Below are positions 34,725 to 43,456 of a DNA stretch of 64,000 nt, one piece after another. This DNA comes from CAYFYS01 sp965202905 (GTDB taxonomy: Bacteria; Pseudomonadota; Alphaproteobacteria; MPNO01): positions 2,976,001-3,040,000 of the forward strand of contig OZ241868.1 of assembly GCA_965202905.1 (NCBI GenBank), given 5' to 3'. How positions within the stretch are numbered: the stretch's first letter is position 1; every line of letters starts with the position of its first letter. The notes beneath the pieces were generated by a model. That model did no database searches. It saw only the letters and a list, made by a program, of their open reading frames with translations, and was not told the origin of the DNA. Made by a program: the position numbers and the translations under genes.

Positions 34725-36569
34725 TCAATCCGGCTCGAACCGCTCCTCGTAATCCTCGATATCGAGCTCCCGGTTCTGCTCTTCCTTGCGCAGGAAACAA
34801 TTGCCGAGGGCCAGACATTCGATGTCCGTGCCCATGAAGCAGCGGAAGGCGTCGGCGGGGGTGCACACGATCGGTTCGCCGCGCACGTTGAAGCTGGTGT
34901 TGACGATGACCGGGCAGCCTGTCTTCACCTTGAAAGCTTCGAGCAACGCATGGTAGCGCGGATTGGTCTCGTGGTCCACGGTCTGCACACGCGCGGAATA
35001 GTCTACATGAGTGACCGCCGGGATCTCCGAGCGCGGCGCGTTCAGGCGGTCGATGCCGGACAGCGCGCTCCCCGCCTCGGCCTCGCATCGGCGCCGGTCC
35101 TGCTTCACGCCGACCACCAACAGCATGTAGGGGCTGCCGCCGTCGAGGTCGAACCAGTCCGAGACATCCTCCCGCAGCACGCTCGGCGCGAACGGGCGGA
35201 AGGATTCGCGGTGCTTGACCTTGAGATTAAGCGTCTTCTGCATGGCCGGCGAACGTGCGTCGGCCAGGATCGAGCGGTTGCCGAGGGCGCGCGGACCGAA
35301 CTCCATCCGGCCCTGAAACCAGCCCACCGCCTCGCCTGCGGCCAGCGCCGAAGCAGCGTCGTCGATCAGATCGCGGTCGGAAAGCACCCGGTAGCGCGCG
35401 CCGGCCGCATCGAGCGCTCGGCGAATCTCATCCAGGCCGTATTCGGGGCCGAGCAAGGCGCCGCCCATGGCGTCCCCCCGGTCCGAACCGGCCGGCCGGC
35501 GCGGCGCGCCGAACACGCGATGGCTCGCCGCCAGTGCGGCGCCCAGCGCGCCCCCGGCGTCGCCCGCCGCCGGCTGAATCCAAAGGTCGTCGAAGTGGCC
35601 GTCGCGCAGCACCTTGCCGTTGGCGGTGCAGTTGAGCGCCACTCCACCGGCCAGACACAGGTTGGGGATGCCGGTCTCCGCCCGCAGCGAACGGGTCAGC
35701 CGCAGCACTGTTTCCTCTACCACGGCCTGGGCCGAGGCGGCCAAGTCCATGTGCTGCTGCCTCAGCGGCTCTTCGGGCGTGCGCGCCGGGCCGCCGAACA
35801 GCGCGTCGAACCGGCCGTTCGTCATCTTCAGCCCGGTGCAGAAGTCGAAATAGTCGAGATCGAGGCGGAACGTTCCGTCCGCCTTCAGGTCGATCAGATG
35901 ATCGAGAATGGTCTGGACGTGTTTCGGCGCACCGTAAGGCGCAAGGCCCATCATCTTGTACTCGCCGGAATTCACCCTGAAGCCGGTGTAGTAGGTGAAC
36001 GCGGAATAGAGCAGCCCCAGGGAGTGCGGGAAATGGATCTCCCGCGTCATCTCCAGATCGTTGCCGCGGCCGATGGCCACCGAGGTGGTGGCCCACTCGC
36101 CCACCCCGTCCATCGTCAGGACTACCGCCTCGCGGAAGGGCGAAGGATAGAACGCGCTTGCCGCGTGCGACTGGTGGTGTTCGGCGAACAGCAGCCGTGC
36201 GTTCCAGTCCACATCCGGGGCGAGGGTGTGCAGCTTCCGGCGCAGCAGGTCTTTCTGGAACAGCTTTTCCTTGATCCACACCGGCAGCGCCATGGAGAAG
36301 GAGCGCAGGCCGCGCGGCGCGAACGCGACGTAGGTTTCGAGCAACCGCTCGAATTTGAGGAAGGGCTTGTCGTAGAACGCAACCTGATCGACTGCCTCCA
36401 GCGCGATGCCGGCCTGATCGAGACAATAGCGAATCGAGTTGGCCGGAAAGCCCGGATCGTGCTTCCGCCTCGTGAAGCGCTCCTCTTGCGCGGCGGCAAT
36501 GATCCGTCCGTCCTCCACCAGGGTGGCGGCGCTATCGTGATAGAACGCCGAGATCCCGAGGACCCGCAT
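34725..36569 (-). CDS. Carbamoyltransferase (NodU/CmcH/SxtI family)
   Basis: A 614-residue two-domain O-carbamoyltransferase that transfers carbamoyl from carbamoyl phosphate via a carbamoyl adenylate. The start LGISAFYHDSAATLV and the QEERFTR and EHHQSHAASA segments are conserved, and GRMEFGPRALGNRSILAD and NTSFNVRGEPIVC mark the C-terminal domain. It probably carbamoylates a sugar hydroxyl of the glycan. The DUF5989 and SxtJ-like genes lie directly upstream, an arrangement known from saxitoxin-type loci. Confidence 0.88.
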   Translation of the reverse strand: MRVLGISAFYHDSAATLVEDGRIIAAAQEERFTRRKHDPGFPANSIRYCLDQAGIALEAVDQVAFYDKPFLKFERLLETYVAFAPRGLRSFSMALPVWIKEKLFQKDLLRRKLHTLAPDVDWNARLLFAEHHQSHAASAFYPSPFREAVVLTMDGVGEWATTSVAIGRGNDLEMTREIHFPHSLGLLYSAFTYYTGFRVNSGEYKMMGLAPYGAPKHVQTILDHLIDLKADGTFRLDLDYFDFCTGLKMTNGRFDALFGGPARTPEEPLRQQHMDLAASAQAVVEETVLRLTRSLRAETGIPNLCLAGGVALNCTANGKVLRDGHFDDLWIQPAAGDAGGALGAALAASHRVFGAPRRPAGSDRGDAMGGALLGPEYGLDEIRRALDAAGARYRVLSDRDLIDDAASALAAGEAVGWFQGRMEFGPRALGNRSILADARSPAMQKTLNLKVKHRESFRPFAPSVLREDVSDWFDLDGGSPYMLLVVGVKQDRRRCEAEAGSALSGIDRLNAPRSEIPAVTHVDYSARVQTVDHETNPRYHALLEAFKVKTGCPVIVNTSFNVRGEPIVCTPADAFRCFMGTDIECLALGNCFLRKEEQNRELDIEDYEERFEPD

Positions 36570-36572
36570 ATC

Positions 36573-36728
36573 TCAAAAAATCGCGTAGATCATCGGCGCG
36601 ACCGCGCTGCCCTGGCTCAGCACGATCAGCCCGCCTAACGCCAGCACTGAGACTAGCACCGGTAGTAGCCAGTATTTCCTGCGCACCCGCACGAAGGCCC
36701 ACAGCTCGGACAGAAAGGAAAATCCCAA
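36573..36728 (-). CDS. DUF5989 (SxtK-like) small membrane protein
   Basis: A 51-residue single-pass protein with a LSELWAFVRVRRKYW start and a hydrophobic helix ending in LSQGSAVAPMIY, the DUF5989 hallmark. The chosen start is a TTG at 36728, preceded by GGAGCGGG, which gives the family's usual length. The longer in-frame ATG at 36854 would add residues that only overlap the SxtJ-like gene. It sits four bases from the carbamoyltransferase start. Such proteins are routinely found next to O-carbamoyltransferases. Confidence 0.78.
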   Translation of the reverse strand: MGFSFLSELWAFVRVRRKYWLLPVLVSVLALGGLIVLSQGSAVAPMIYAIF

Positions 36729-36741
36729 CTTCCCGCTCCGG

Positions 36742-37176
36742 TCAGAACTGTTGGGACATCGAGTCGCGCGCGGGTCCCGGCGGATCGCGGTGAATCCAAT
36801 AGCTCTGCGCATCTCTGTCCATACGCAGACGCAACGGATCCTTTCGGAGCGCACGCATCACCAAGCCCGTCGGCGTCACCACGCCGTAGAACAGCAGCGC
36901 CATGACGAGCGGGCTGACGAGGCGGTGCAGCGCCGAGCCGAACCTGAACCAGACCCGGTTGAACGGCGCGAGCCACCGCGCCCTGACCAGGGTCACCGCG
37001 AGAACGACGCCGGCAAGGCCAAGCAGCCATGTGCGCGGCGGCGCCCCGTCGAGCAGCGGAAACAGGCCGATAGCAGCGAACAAGACGGTGAAAGCCACGC
37101 CAAACCCGCGATCGGACCCGCCCTTGACCGGTTCGCCAGAGTTCAATCGCTCGTGCGTCTGAAACCGGTTCGTCAT
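36742..37176 (-). CDS. SxtJ-family membrane protein
   Basis: A 144-residue protein with SDRGFGVAFTVLFAAIGLFPLL near its N terminus, typical of SxtJ, and two to three hydrophobic segments. It is the first gene of the leftward cassette SxtJ, DUF5989, carbamoyltransferase, SGNH hydrolase. ATG 37176 is preferred over ATG 37200. The role of SxtJ is unknown; its repeated association with carbamoyltransferases suggests a membrane partner. Confidence 0.78.
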   Translation of the reverse strand: MTNRFQTHERLNSGEPVKGGSDRGFGVAFTVLFAAIGLFPLLDGAPPRTWLLGLAGVVLAVTLVRARWLAPFNRVWFRFGSALHRLVSPLVMALLFYGVVTPTGLVMRALRKDPLRLRMDRDAQSYWIHRDPPGPARDSMSQQF

Positions 37177-37567
37177 GCCGGGAGGTCCGCGCTCAGCCAT
37201 CGCCGATCGGAGACCTCAATTCGGATCCCCGAAGTTCGGATCGATGCAGTTCGGATCGATCGGGTTCCGATCGCGAACGCGGTGATCTGTCAGGATGGTT
37301 TCGTGATGATGCACAGCCTCTGCTTGCGACGCCCAGTCGTGGCGCCGAGCCGTTGCAACTTCGTCCGGGATCGAGTGGCGCGAGCCCGGATGACATGGTG
37401 AGGAAAAGTGTCGCACGTTCTGAGGCGGGATTCAAGCCGTTATCGGGTAGGACGACGTTAGAGGTTACAGGCTGACGCTGGCGTGCAGCCATCCAATGCC
37501 GGGTCTCCTGGAGGGTGGACAAATCCCAAAGGAGTCGGATGAGAAAGAATGGGCCGGCCCGAATCGC
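37177..37567. other. Intergenic region between the SxtJ-like gene and pntB
   Basis: The 391 bases hold the 15-bp repeat array at 37220-37272 and the probable promoter region of the leftward carbamoyltransferase cassette. No promoter could be singled out. No supported gene was seen. Confidence 0.6.
37220..37272. repeat. Four 15-bp spaced ttcggatc boxes (iteron-like)
   Basis: The 8-bp core ttcggatc recurs at 37220, 37235 and 37250, with ttccgatc at 37265, all exactly 15 bp apart. The boxes lie 44 bases upstream of the SxtJ-like start. Regular spacing of about one and a half helix turns could reflect regulator binding, or simple slippage. Confidence 0.7.
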
Positions 37568-38956
37568 TCAAAGTGCTTGGACGATCTCCTCGGTCATCTT
37601 CTTGGCGTCGTCGAACAGCATCATCGTGTTGTCGCTGTAGAACAGCTCGTTGTCGACACCGGCATAGCCCGGGGCGAGCGAGCGCTTGACGAACAGGACG
37701 ACGCCGGATTTCGCGACTTCGAGGATCGGCATACCGTAGATCGGGCTCTGCGGGTCGGTCTTGGCCGCCGGATTTGTGACGTCGTTGGCGCCGATGACGT
37801 AGGCTACATCCGCGGTCGCGAACGCGCTGTTGATCTCCTCGAGCTCGAAGACCTCGTCGTAGGGAACGCTCGCTTCGGCGAGCAGCACGTTCATGTGCCC
37901 CGGCATACGGCCGGCGACCGGATGGATCGCAAAGGCGATGTCCACCCCCTTCTCCTTCAGAATGTCGGTCATCTCGCGCAGCGCGTGCTGGGCCTGGGCC
38001 ACGGCCATCCCATAGCCTGGCACGATGATGACCTTGGAGGCGTTCTTCATCACGAAGGCCGCATCCTCCGCACTGCCCGATTTCGCCCCACGCTCCGCGG
38101 CGCGCGCGGAGGCCGGCGCATCGCCCGCGACGCCGAAACCGCCCAGGATCACGTTGAAGAAGGACCGGTTCATCCCCTTGCACATGATGTAGCTGAGGAT
38201 CGCTCCGGATGAGCCGACCAGGGCGCCGGTGATGATCAGCAGCGTGTTCGAAAGCGTGAAGCCGATCCCGCAGGCCGCCCATCCCGAATAGGAATTCAGC
38301 ATCGAGATCACCACCGGCATGTCCGCCCCGCCGATGGGGATGATGATCAGGAAACCGAGCGCAAAGGCCAGGATCAGGACGAGCCAGTAGGCGGCCACCG
38401 TCTCGCTCGCGCAGAACCACGCTCCCAGCGAGATCAGCGCCAGCCCGAGCACGGCGTTGAGCGGGTGTTGGCCGCGGAAGACCAACGGCGCGCCAGAGAC
38501 CAGGCCCTGCAGCTTGGCGAAGGCGACGACCGAGCCGGAAAAGGTGATCGCCCCGACCGCGGTTCCGATCGACAGCTCGATCAGGCTGGCGGTCTTGATC
38601 GCCCCGATTGCGCCGATACCGTAGGCCTCCGGGGCGTAGAGCGCGGCGGTCGCTACCGCCACGGCGGCGAGCCCGACGAGGCTGTGAAAGGCGGCGACGA
38701 GCTGCGGGAGCGCCGTCATCCTGATGCGCAGCGCGATCACCGCGCCGATTGCACCGCCGATCAGAATGCCCGCGGCGATCTCCCCGAAGGAGATCACGTT
38801 GGAGTCGGCGAACGTGGTGAGCACGGCAATCGCCATGCCGGCGATGCCGATGACATTGCCCCGTCGCGCCGTCTCCGGCGAGGACAGGCCGCGCAGCGCC
38901 ATGATGAAGCAGATCGCCGCGACCAGATAGGCGAGGCCTGTCAGATCCTCAGACAA
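37568..38956 (-). CDS. pntB: NAD(P) transhydrogenase beta subunit
   Basis: A 462-residue membrane protein. Many hydrophobic segments occupy the N-terminal 280 residues and an NADP-binding domain III the rest (IIVPGYGMAVAQAQHALREM, then GANDVTNPAAKTDP). It couples proton entry to NADPH formation, together with the two alpha parts. It follows pntA part 2 by 15 bases on the same strand. This is a complete, canonical gene. Confidence 0.93.
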   Translation of the reverse strand: MSEDLTGLAYLVAAICFIMALRGLSSPETARRGNVIGIAGMAIAVLTTFADSNVISFGEIAAGILIGGAIGAVIALRIRMTALPQLVAAFHSLVGLAAVAVATAALYAPEAYGIGAIGAIKTASLIELSIGTAVGAITFSGSVVAFAKLQGLVSGAPLVFRGQHPLNAVLGLALISLGAWFCASETVAAYWLVLILAFALGFLIIIPIGGADMPVVISMLNSYSGWAACGIGFTLSNTLLIITGALVGSSGAILSYIMCKGMNRSFFNVILGGFGVAGDAPASARAAERGAKSGSAEDAAFVMKNASKVIIVPGYGMAVAQAQHALREMTDILKEKGVDIAFAIHPVAGRMPGHMNVLLAEASVPYDEVFELEEINSAFATADVAYVIGANDVTNPAAKTDPQSPIYGMPILEVAKSGVVLFVKRSLAPGYAGVDNELFYSDNTMMLFDDAKKMTEEIVQAL

Positions 38957-38971
38957 GGTCGATGTTCCGTC

Positions 38972-39298
38972 TCAGCGCTTCTTCTTGTACATGCGCAGCA
39001 TGCGCTGGCTGACGATGAACCCACCGAAGATGTTGATCGAAGCCAGAGTCACGGCCAGCAGGCCCATCGCCTTCGAGAAGTTCATGCCGGCCGGCCCGGC
39101 GGCGAGCAGCGCGCCGACGATGATCACCGAGGAGATCGCATTGGTGACGCTCATCAGCGGCGAGTGCAGCGCCGGGGTGACGTGCCAGACGACATAGTAG
39201 CCGACGAAGATCGCCAGGACGAAGACGGTGAACAGAAAGATGAACGGATCCGACGCCGCTTCCGCGCCCGCGGCCTGGGGCATCGTCTGAGCGTTCAC
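38972..39298 (-). CDS. pntAB: NAD(P) transhydrogenase alpha subunit, membrane part (PntA part 2)
   Basis: A 108-residue protein with three hydrophobic segments (FIFLFTVFVLAIFVGYYV, then SSVIIVGALLAA, then GLLAVTLASINIFGGF), as in the separately encoded membrane part of the alpha subunit. The GTG start at 39298 overlaps the pntAA stop (GTGA). Three-gene pnt operons are common in alphaproteobacteria. Confidence 0.92.
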   Translation of the reverse strand: MNAQTMPQAAGAEAASDPFIFLFTVFVLAIFVGYYVVWHVTPALHSPLMSVTNAISSVIIVGALLAAGPAGMNFSKAMGLLAVTLASINIFGGFIVSQRMLRMYKKKR

Positions 39299-40467
39299 GC
39301 GACCTTCTCCCTGGCGTGCGCGCGCACGAGCGAAGGGTGGACGACGACACCGTCCCGGGCGATCAGGCAGGCCTTGACGATCTCGTCCTCGCAATCGATG
39401 GCGAACGCCTTGGTCTCGCGGTCGAAGAACGGCGTGAGGAAGCTGAGGACATTGCGGGCATACATCGCCGACGCGTCCTCGGCCAGCCGGCTCGGCACGT
39501 TGGCGTAGCCGAGGATCCGAACGCCGTATTTGGTGACGACCGCGCCGAGTTCGCTCAGCGGGCAGTTGCCGCCTTGCTCGACGGCGAGGTCGACGATCAC
39601 CGAGCCCGGCCGCATCGATTTCACCATCTCCCCGGTGATCAGCGCCGGCGCCGGCCGGCCCGGAATCAGCGCGGTGCAGATCGCGATGTCCTGGCTCGGC
39701 AGTACGGCGGCGAGCACGGCCGCCTGGCGTTCCTTGTAGTCCTCGCTCATCTCCTTGGCATAGCCGCCGGCGGTCTCGGCCTCACCGGCCGTCGCGGGAT
39801 CGACATCGAGAAATTTGGCGCCCAGGCTTTCAACATGCTCCTTGACCGCCGGCCGGACATCGTAGCCGGTCACGATCGCGCCCAGCCGACGCGCGGTCGC
39901 GATTGCCTGCAGCCCGGCCACCCCGGCGCCGAGCACCAGCACGCGGGCCGGCGGGATGGTCCCGGCGGCGGTCATCATCATCGGAAAGGCGCGGCCGAAC
40001 GCGTGCGCGCCGTCGATGACCGCCTTGTAGCCGGCGATGTTGGACTGGGAGGACAGCACATCCATCGGCTGCGCCCGGGTGATGCGCGGCAGCAGCTCGA
40101 GCGCGAAGGCGGTCAGCCCGGCGGCGGCATAGGCTTCGGCGTGGCCGGCATGCTGCAGCGCGGACAGGATGCCGACGACCACGCAGCCGGGCTTCATCAA
40201 GGCCAACTCGTCGACATCGCCTTCGCCCGCGATCATCGGGCGCTGGACCTTCAGCACGATGTCGGCAGACTCCAGCGCGGCCGCTTCGCCCTCGACGACC
40301 GCGGCGCCGGCCGCGGTGAAGGCTTCGTCCGGAATCGAAGCGCGCAGCCCCGCCCCGGCCTCCACCGCGACCTCGGCGCCCAGCCCGATGAGCTTCCTGA
40401 CGGTATCCTGGGATGCAGCCACGCGACATTCGTCGGGCCGTCTCTCCTTGGGAACCGCAATTTTCAT
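39295..40467 (-). CDS. pntAA: NAD(P) transhydrogenase alpha subunit, NAD-binding part (PntA part 1)
   Basis: A 390-residue soluble domain I. MKIAVPKERRPDECRVA starts the protein, and VLVLGAGVAGLQAIATA gives the NAD-binding motif. It is related to alanine dehydrogenase. ATG 40467 fits the family. The 99 bases upstream probably hold the operon promoter, though none is obvious. Confidence 0.93.
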   Translation of the reverse strand: MKIAVPKERRPDECRVAASQDTVRKLIGLGAEVAVEAGAGLRASIPDEAFTAAGAAVVEGEAAALESADIVLKVQRPMIAGEGDVDELALMKPGCVVVGILSALQHAGHAEAYAAAGLTAFALELLPRITRAQPMDVLSSQSNIAGYKAVIDGAHAFGRAFPMMMTAAGTIPPARVLVLGAGVAGLQAIATARRLGAIVTGYDVRPAVKEHVESLGAKFLDVDPATAGEAETAGGYAKEMSEDYKERQAAVLAAVLPSQDIAICTALIPGRPAPALITGEMVKSMRPGSVIVDLAVEQGGNCPLSELGAVVTKYGVRILGYANVPSRLAEDASAMYARNVLSFLTPFFDRETKAFAIDCEDEIVKACLIARDGVVVHPSLVRAHAREKVA

Positions 40468-40566
40468 GGCTACGCCGTTTCTTGGGTGCGATGCGCCGGG
40501 CACCTTAGTTCCGGAAACGTCCGCCAACATGCCCCCTTGCGCGCGATTTGCCAAGACACATATGGG

Positions 40567-41475
40567 TCACCCTTGCGAGAGATTGGATCGGCGCGCCCCG
40601 GCGAAGTCGAAAAACGACCGGAGGGCCCGGTTGAAAGGCTCCGGACGCGCCGGCGTCGCATCGTCTTCCGCTCGGCTCAGCTTTCCGGCTCCGCTGCGGT
40701 ACTGCGCATAAACGTCGTCCAGCGCGGCCAGGTATGTCGGGTCGAGGTCTTTTTGGGCTCTGGCTCTGGCCTCCCAGAAGCCATGAGCGTCGCGGCCACG
40801 CACGACCATCGCGGTCGCGCGGTCGAACGCGGTCTGGCGGACATGCGGCGCAATGTAATGGATCGATAGGCCGATCCACGGCCCGTCGGAGGTGTTGGGG
40901 TTCGAGCCGTGAACGACGGACTCGTGATGGATCGAGATCTCGCCCGCGTCCAGCTCGCAATCGACGGCGGCGCCCTCGTCGATCCCCATGACGGTCTGTC
41001 GCTTCATCAGCAAATTGTCGGCATCACGGGTCTCGGCATGGTCCCGGATCCCGTCCCTGTGGGCGCCCGGCGCGAACCGGACGCAGCCCGAGGGGATCTT
41101 GCTGTCGGTGAAGGCAACCCAGGCGGTGACCGTTTCCGCCGGGCGCAGGCCGTAATGGGTCGAGTCCTGGCGCCAGGGCACGAAGCGCGGATCGCGCGCC
41201 TTCTCGGTGAAGAAGCTCGATTCCCAGCACAAGATATCGGGTCCGATCAGGTCCTCGACAGCGTCCAGCATGATCGGGTTGTGAACCAGCGCGTTGAGCC
41301 ACGGCAGCGGCATATGGGCCTTGATCTTGAAGCGCTGCTGGGGTTCCGGTGCCCAGGCGCTGCTCAAGCGCCTCGAAACGCCGCAGCATCATGGGCGGCC
41401 CCGGCGCCGCCCAATGATGCGGACCGGGAAGACGAAACCGTCGCGCCCGCAGGCTGCGACCTGCGCCTCGCTCAA
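40567..41475 (-). pseudogene. Phytanoyl-CoA dioxygenase (PhyH) family gene, disrupted
   Basis: The N-terminal part (LSEAQVAACGRDGFVFPVRII) is in one frame and is followed by TGA at 41389-41391; the body resumes in that same frame after it. The stretch between (MMLRRFEALEQRLG) makes sense only in a neighbouring frame. The simplest reading is one base lost near 41415 and one C gained near 41343. The Fe-ligand His of the usual W-H-Q-D motif is Arg (WRQDSTHYG), and the 2-oxoglutarate Arg looks replaced (GLSIHY). Loss of key residues together with the frame damage argues for real decay rather than a single sequencing error. Confidence 0.7.
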
Positions 41476-41503
41476 GACCCCGGGCGTGCGACTCCCGGCC
41501 CGT

Positions 41504-42349
41504 TCAGTGGGGCCGGTCGTCGCCGGCGAGCGTCGTCCGCCATAACAGGCGTCTTTCGTCGGAGGGAAAGTCCCGGCGCGCGTGCATCGAGCAGCGGTTG
41601 TCCCAAAGCAGCAGATCGCCCGGTCGCCAGACATGTTCGTAGACGAACGCGTCGTTCTCGGAGTGGTCGTACAACCGCTCCAGCAAGGCGTCGCTCTCGG
41701 ATTTGTCCATGCCGAGCACGTATTCGGTCATCAGCCGATTGACGTAGATCGCCTTGCGCCCGGTCTCGGGGTGGGTCCGGAAGATCGGATGGGCCGATTC
41801 AGAAAAAGCCGGGGTGCCCGCGTCGTCGCCCTTGCGCTGGGAGCCGTAGTTGTAGTGATGGAAGGCGCGCCGTCCTTCGAGCGCATTGCGAAGGTCCTCA
41901 TCGAGCGCGTCGTAGGCCGCATAGCCGCTGGCGAACAGCGTGTTGCCGCCGCAACTCGGGATCTCGACCGCGTAGAGGAAAGTCCCCTTGTCGGGGAGCT
42001 CGGCATGCAGCATGTCGTGGTGGAACATCATGTCGCCGTCGGGCAGCGCGCCGATGGGTTCGCCGTCCTCGCGCACGTTGGAGATCAGCATGACGCCGGG
42101 CGCCATCTGAAGCTGATGCGCGCTGCGGTATTCCCTCGGCCGGGCGTTCGCGGCCGCGGGGCCGAAATACTCCGTCACCCGGACCAGATCCTCCTGTTCC
42201 AGAGTCTGCCCGCGCAAGACGATGACGATGTTGTCGAGCCACGCCCGGTAGATCTCCTCGATCGCGGCCTTGCCCGGTCGCGTCGTCAGGTCGATCCCTT
42301 CGATCTCCGCGCCGATATGCGGGGTGAGCTTGTTGATCCGAATGGCCAT
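41504..42349 (-). CDS. TauD/TfdA family Fe(II)/2-oxoglutarate dioxygenase
   Basis: A 281-residue enzyme. The Fe ligands are the H-x-D in MMFHHDM and the distal His in DNRCSMHARRDF, and RRLLWRTTL gives the 2-oxoglutarate Arg. A GAGAGA sequence precedes ATG 42349. It is a close parallel of the next gene (same length and motif layout), so the two are probably tandem duplicates. The substrate is unknown. Confidence 0.87.
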   Translation of the reverse strand: MAIRINKLTPHIGAEIEGIDLTTRPGKAAIEEIYRAWLDNIVIVLRGQTLEQEDLVRVTEYFGPAAANARPREYRSAHQLQMAPGVMLISNVREDGEPIGALPDGDMMFHHDMLHAELPDKGTFLYAVEIPSCGGNTLFASGYAAYDALDEDLRNALEGRRAFHHYNYGSQRKGDDAGTPAFSESAHPIFRTHPETGRKAIYVNRLMTEYVLGMDKSESDALLERLYDHSENDAFVYEHVWRPGDLLLWDNRCSMHARRDFPSDERRLLWRTTLAGDDRPH

Positions 42350-42360
42350 CGATCTCTCTC

Positions 42361-43206
42361 TCATTCGCTCAGCGGCCGGCCCAGGATGGTGCAGCGCCGC
42401 AGCAGCCTGCGCTCGTCCTCCGGGAAGTCGGTGCGGGCGTGGCAGGAACACCAGTTGTCCCACATCACGAAATCGCCGGGCCGCCAGACGTGTTCGTAGA
42501 TGATCTCGGAACGCGCGGCGAATCCGAACAGGGTCTCGAGCAGCGCCTCGCTCTTCGCCGCCGGGAGGTCCTCGATCCGCGCGGTCATCAGAGGGTTCAC
42601 ATACAGCGCCTTGCGGCCGCTCAGCGGATGGGTGATGGCGACCGGCTGGATTTGGTGCGGGTAGCCGCTGATGTCGCTCTCGGGCGAGACCCTCTCACGC
42701 ACCGAATAGTCGTAGATCTGAAGCGCCCGCTTGCCGCGGATCTCGGCCTTCACCGGGTCCTCGAGGCCGTCATAGGCGGCATACATGTTCGCGAACCGGG
42801 TGTTGCCGCCGCGGCTCGGGATCTCGATCGCGTACAGCATCGTGCCGCGATAGGGCGCGGGGTGGTAGCACATGTCGTGGTGGAACCACATCTCGCCGTC
42901 GGGCAGCGATCCGATCGGCTTGCCGTTCTCACGAATATTCGACACCAGCATGATCGCCGGGTGGAACCCGGCCCCCTCGGGCCGCTTCTCCGGCGGGCGT
43001 GAGCGCTCGCCGACGGCGCCGAACTGCGCGGCGAACCGGATCTGCGCGTCCTGATCCAGGCTCTGGCCGCGGAACACCAGAACGATGTGATCGAGCCAAG
43101 CCTGCTCGATCCGGGCGATTTCACCTGGGCTCAGTGGCTCGCTCAGGTCGATCCCGCCGATTTCGGCGCCGAGGCTCGAACTCAGCTTCGTGACGGTCAG
43201 GCCCAC
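42361..43206 (-). CDS. TauD/TfdA family Fe(II)/2-oxoglutarate dioxygenase
   Basis: A 281-residue protein with H-x-D in MWFHHDMCYH, the distal His in DNWCSCHARTDF, and the Arg in RRLLRRCT. The GTG start at 43206 is supported by CGGAG seven bases upstream. It forms a leftward pair with the previous gene, followed by the damaged PhyH gene, so three Fe/2OG oxygenases sit in a row. The divergent partner is the EmrA-like gene. Confidence 0.87.
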   Translation of the reverse strand: MGLTVTKLSSSLGAEIGGIDLSEPLSPGEIARIEQAWLDHIVLVFRGQSLDQDAQIRFAAQFGAVGERSRPPEKRPEGAGFHPAIMLVSNIRENGKPIGSLPDGEMWFHHDMCYHPAPYRGTMLYAIEIPSRGGNTRFANMYAAYDGLEDPVKAEIRGKRALQIYDYSVRERVSPESDISGYPHQIQPVAITHPLSGRKALYVNPLMTARIEDLPAAKSEALLETLFGFAARSEIIYEHVWRPGDFVMWDNWCSCHARTDFPEDERRLLRRCTILGRPLSE

Positions 43207-43456
43207 AATTTCACTCCGTTTGCGTGCATCCTCGCGTCCGGGTCCATCATACGCCGGCGGTGAGTTCCGACAACCGCGTCCGCGACGGGCGCTATTGAGG
43301 TTTTGCCGTCGGCGGGAAAGATAGTAGTCTATCGAAATTCGGCATCGGCGCAGCACGCCCCGCCGCAAACGGACTCGATACAAAGGCCGGTGGTCAAGCT
43401 GGGCGCGATACGTCGCCGGGCTGTGCAAGATACGGCGCAGACGAGGGCAACGGCCG

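Noticed and set aside
34950..36638. 562-codon plus-strand frame opposite the carbamoyltransferase
   Set aside because: The opposite strand carries the full set of carbamoyltransferase motifs; this frame has none.
41389..41391. TGA in the PhyH gene as a selenocysteine codon
   Set aside because: No selenocysteine insertion element was seen, PhyH enzymes do not use selenocysteine there, and the nearby sequence makes sense only with frameshifts.
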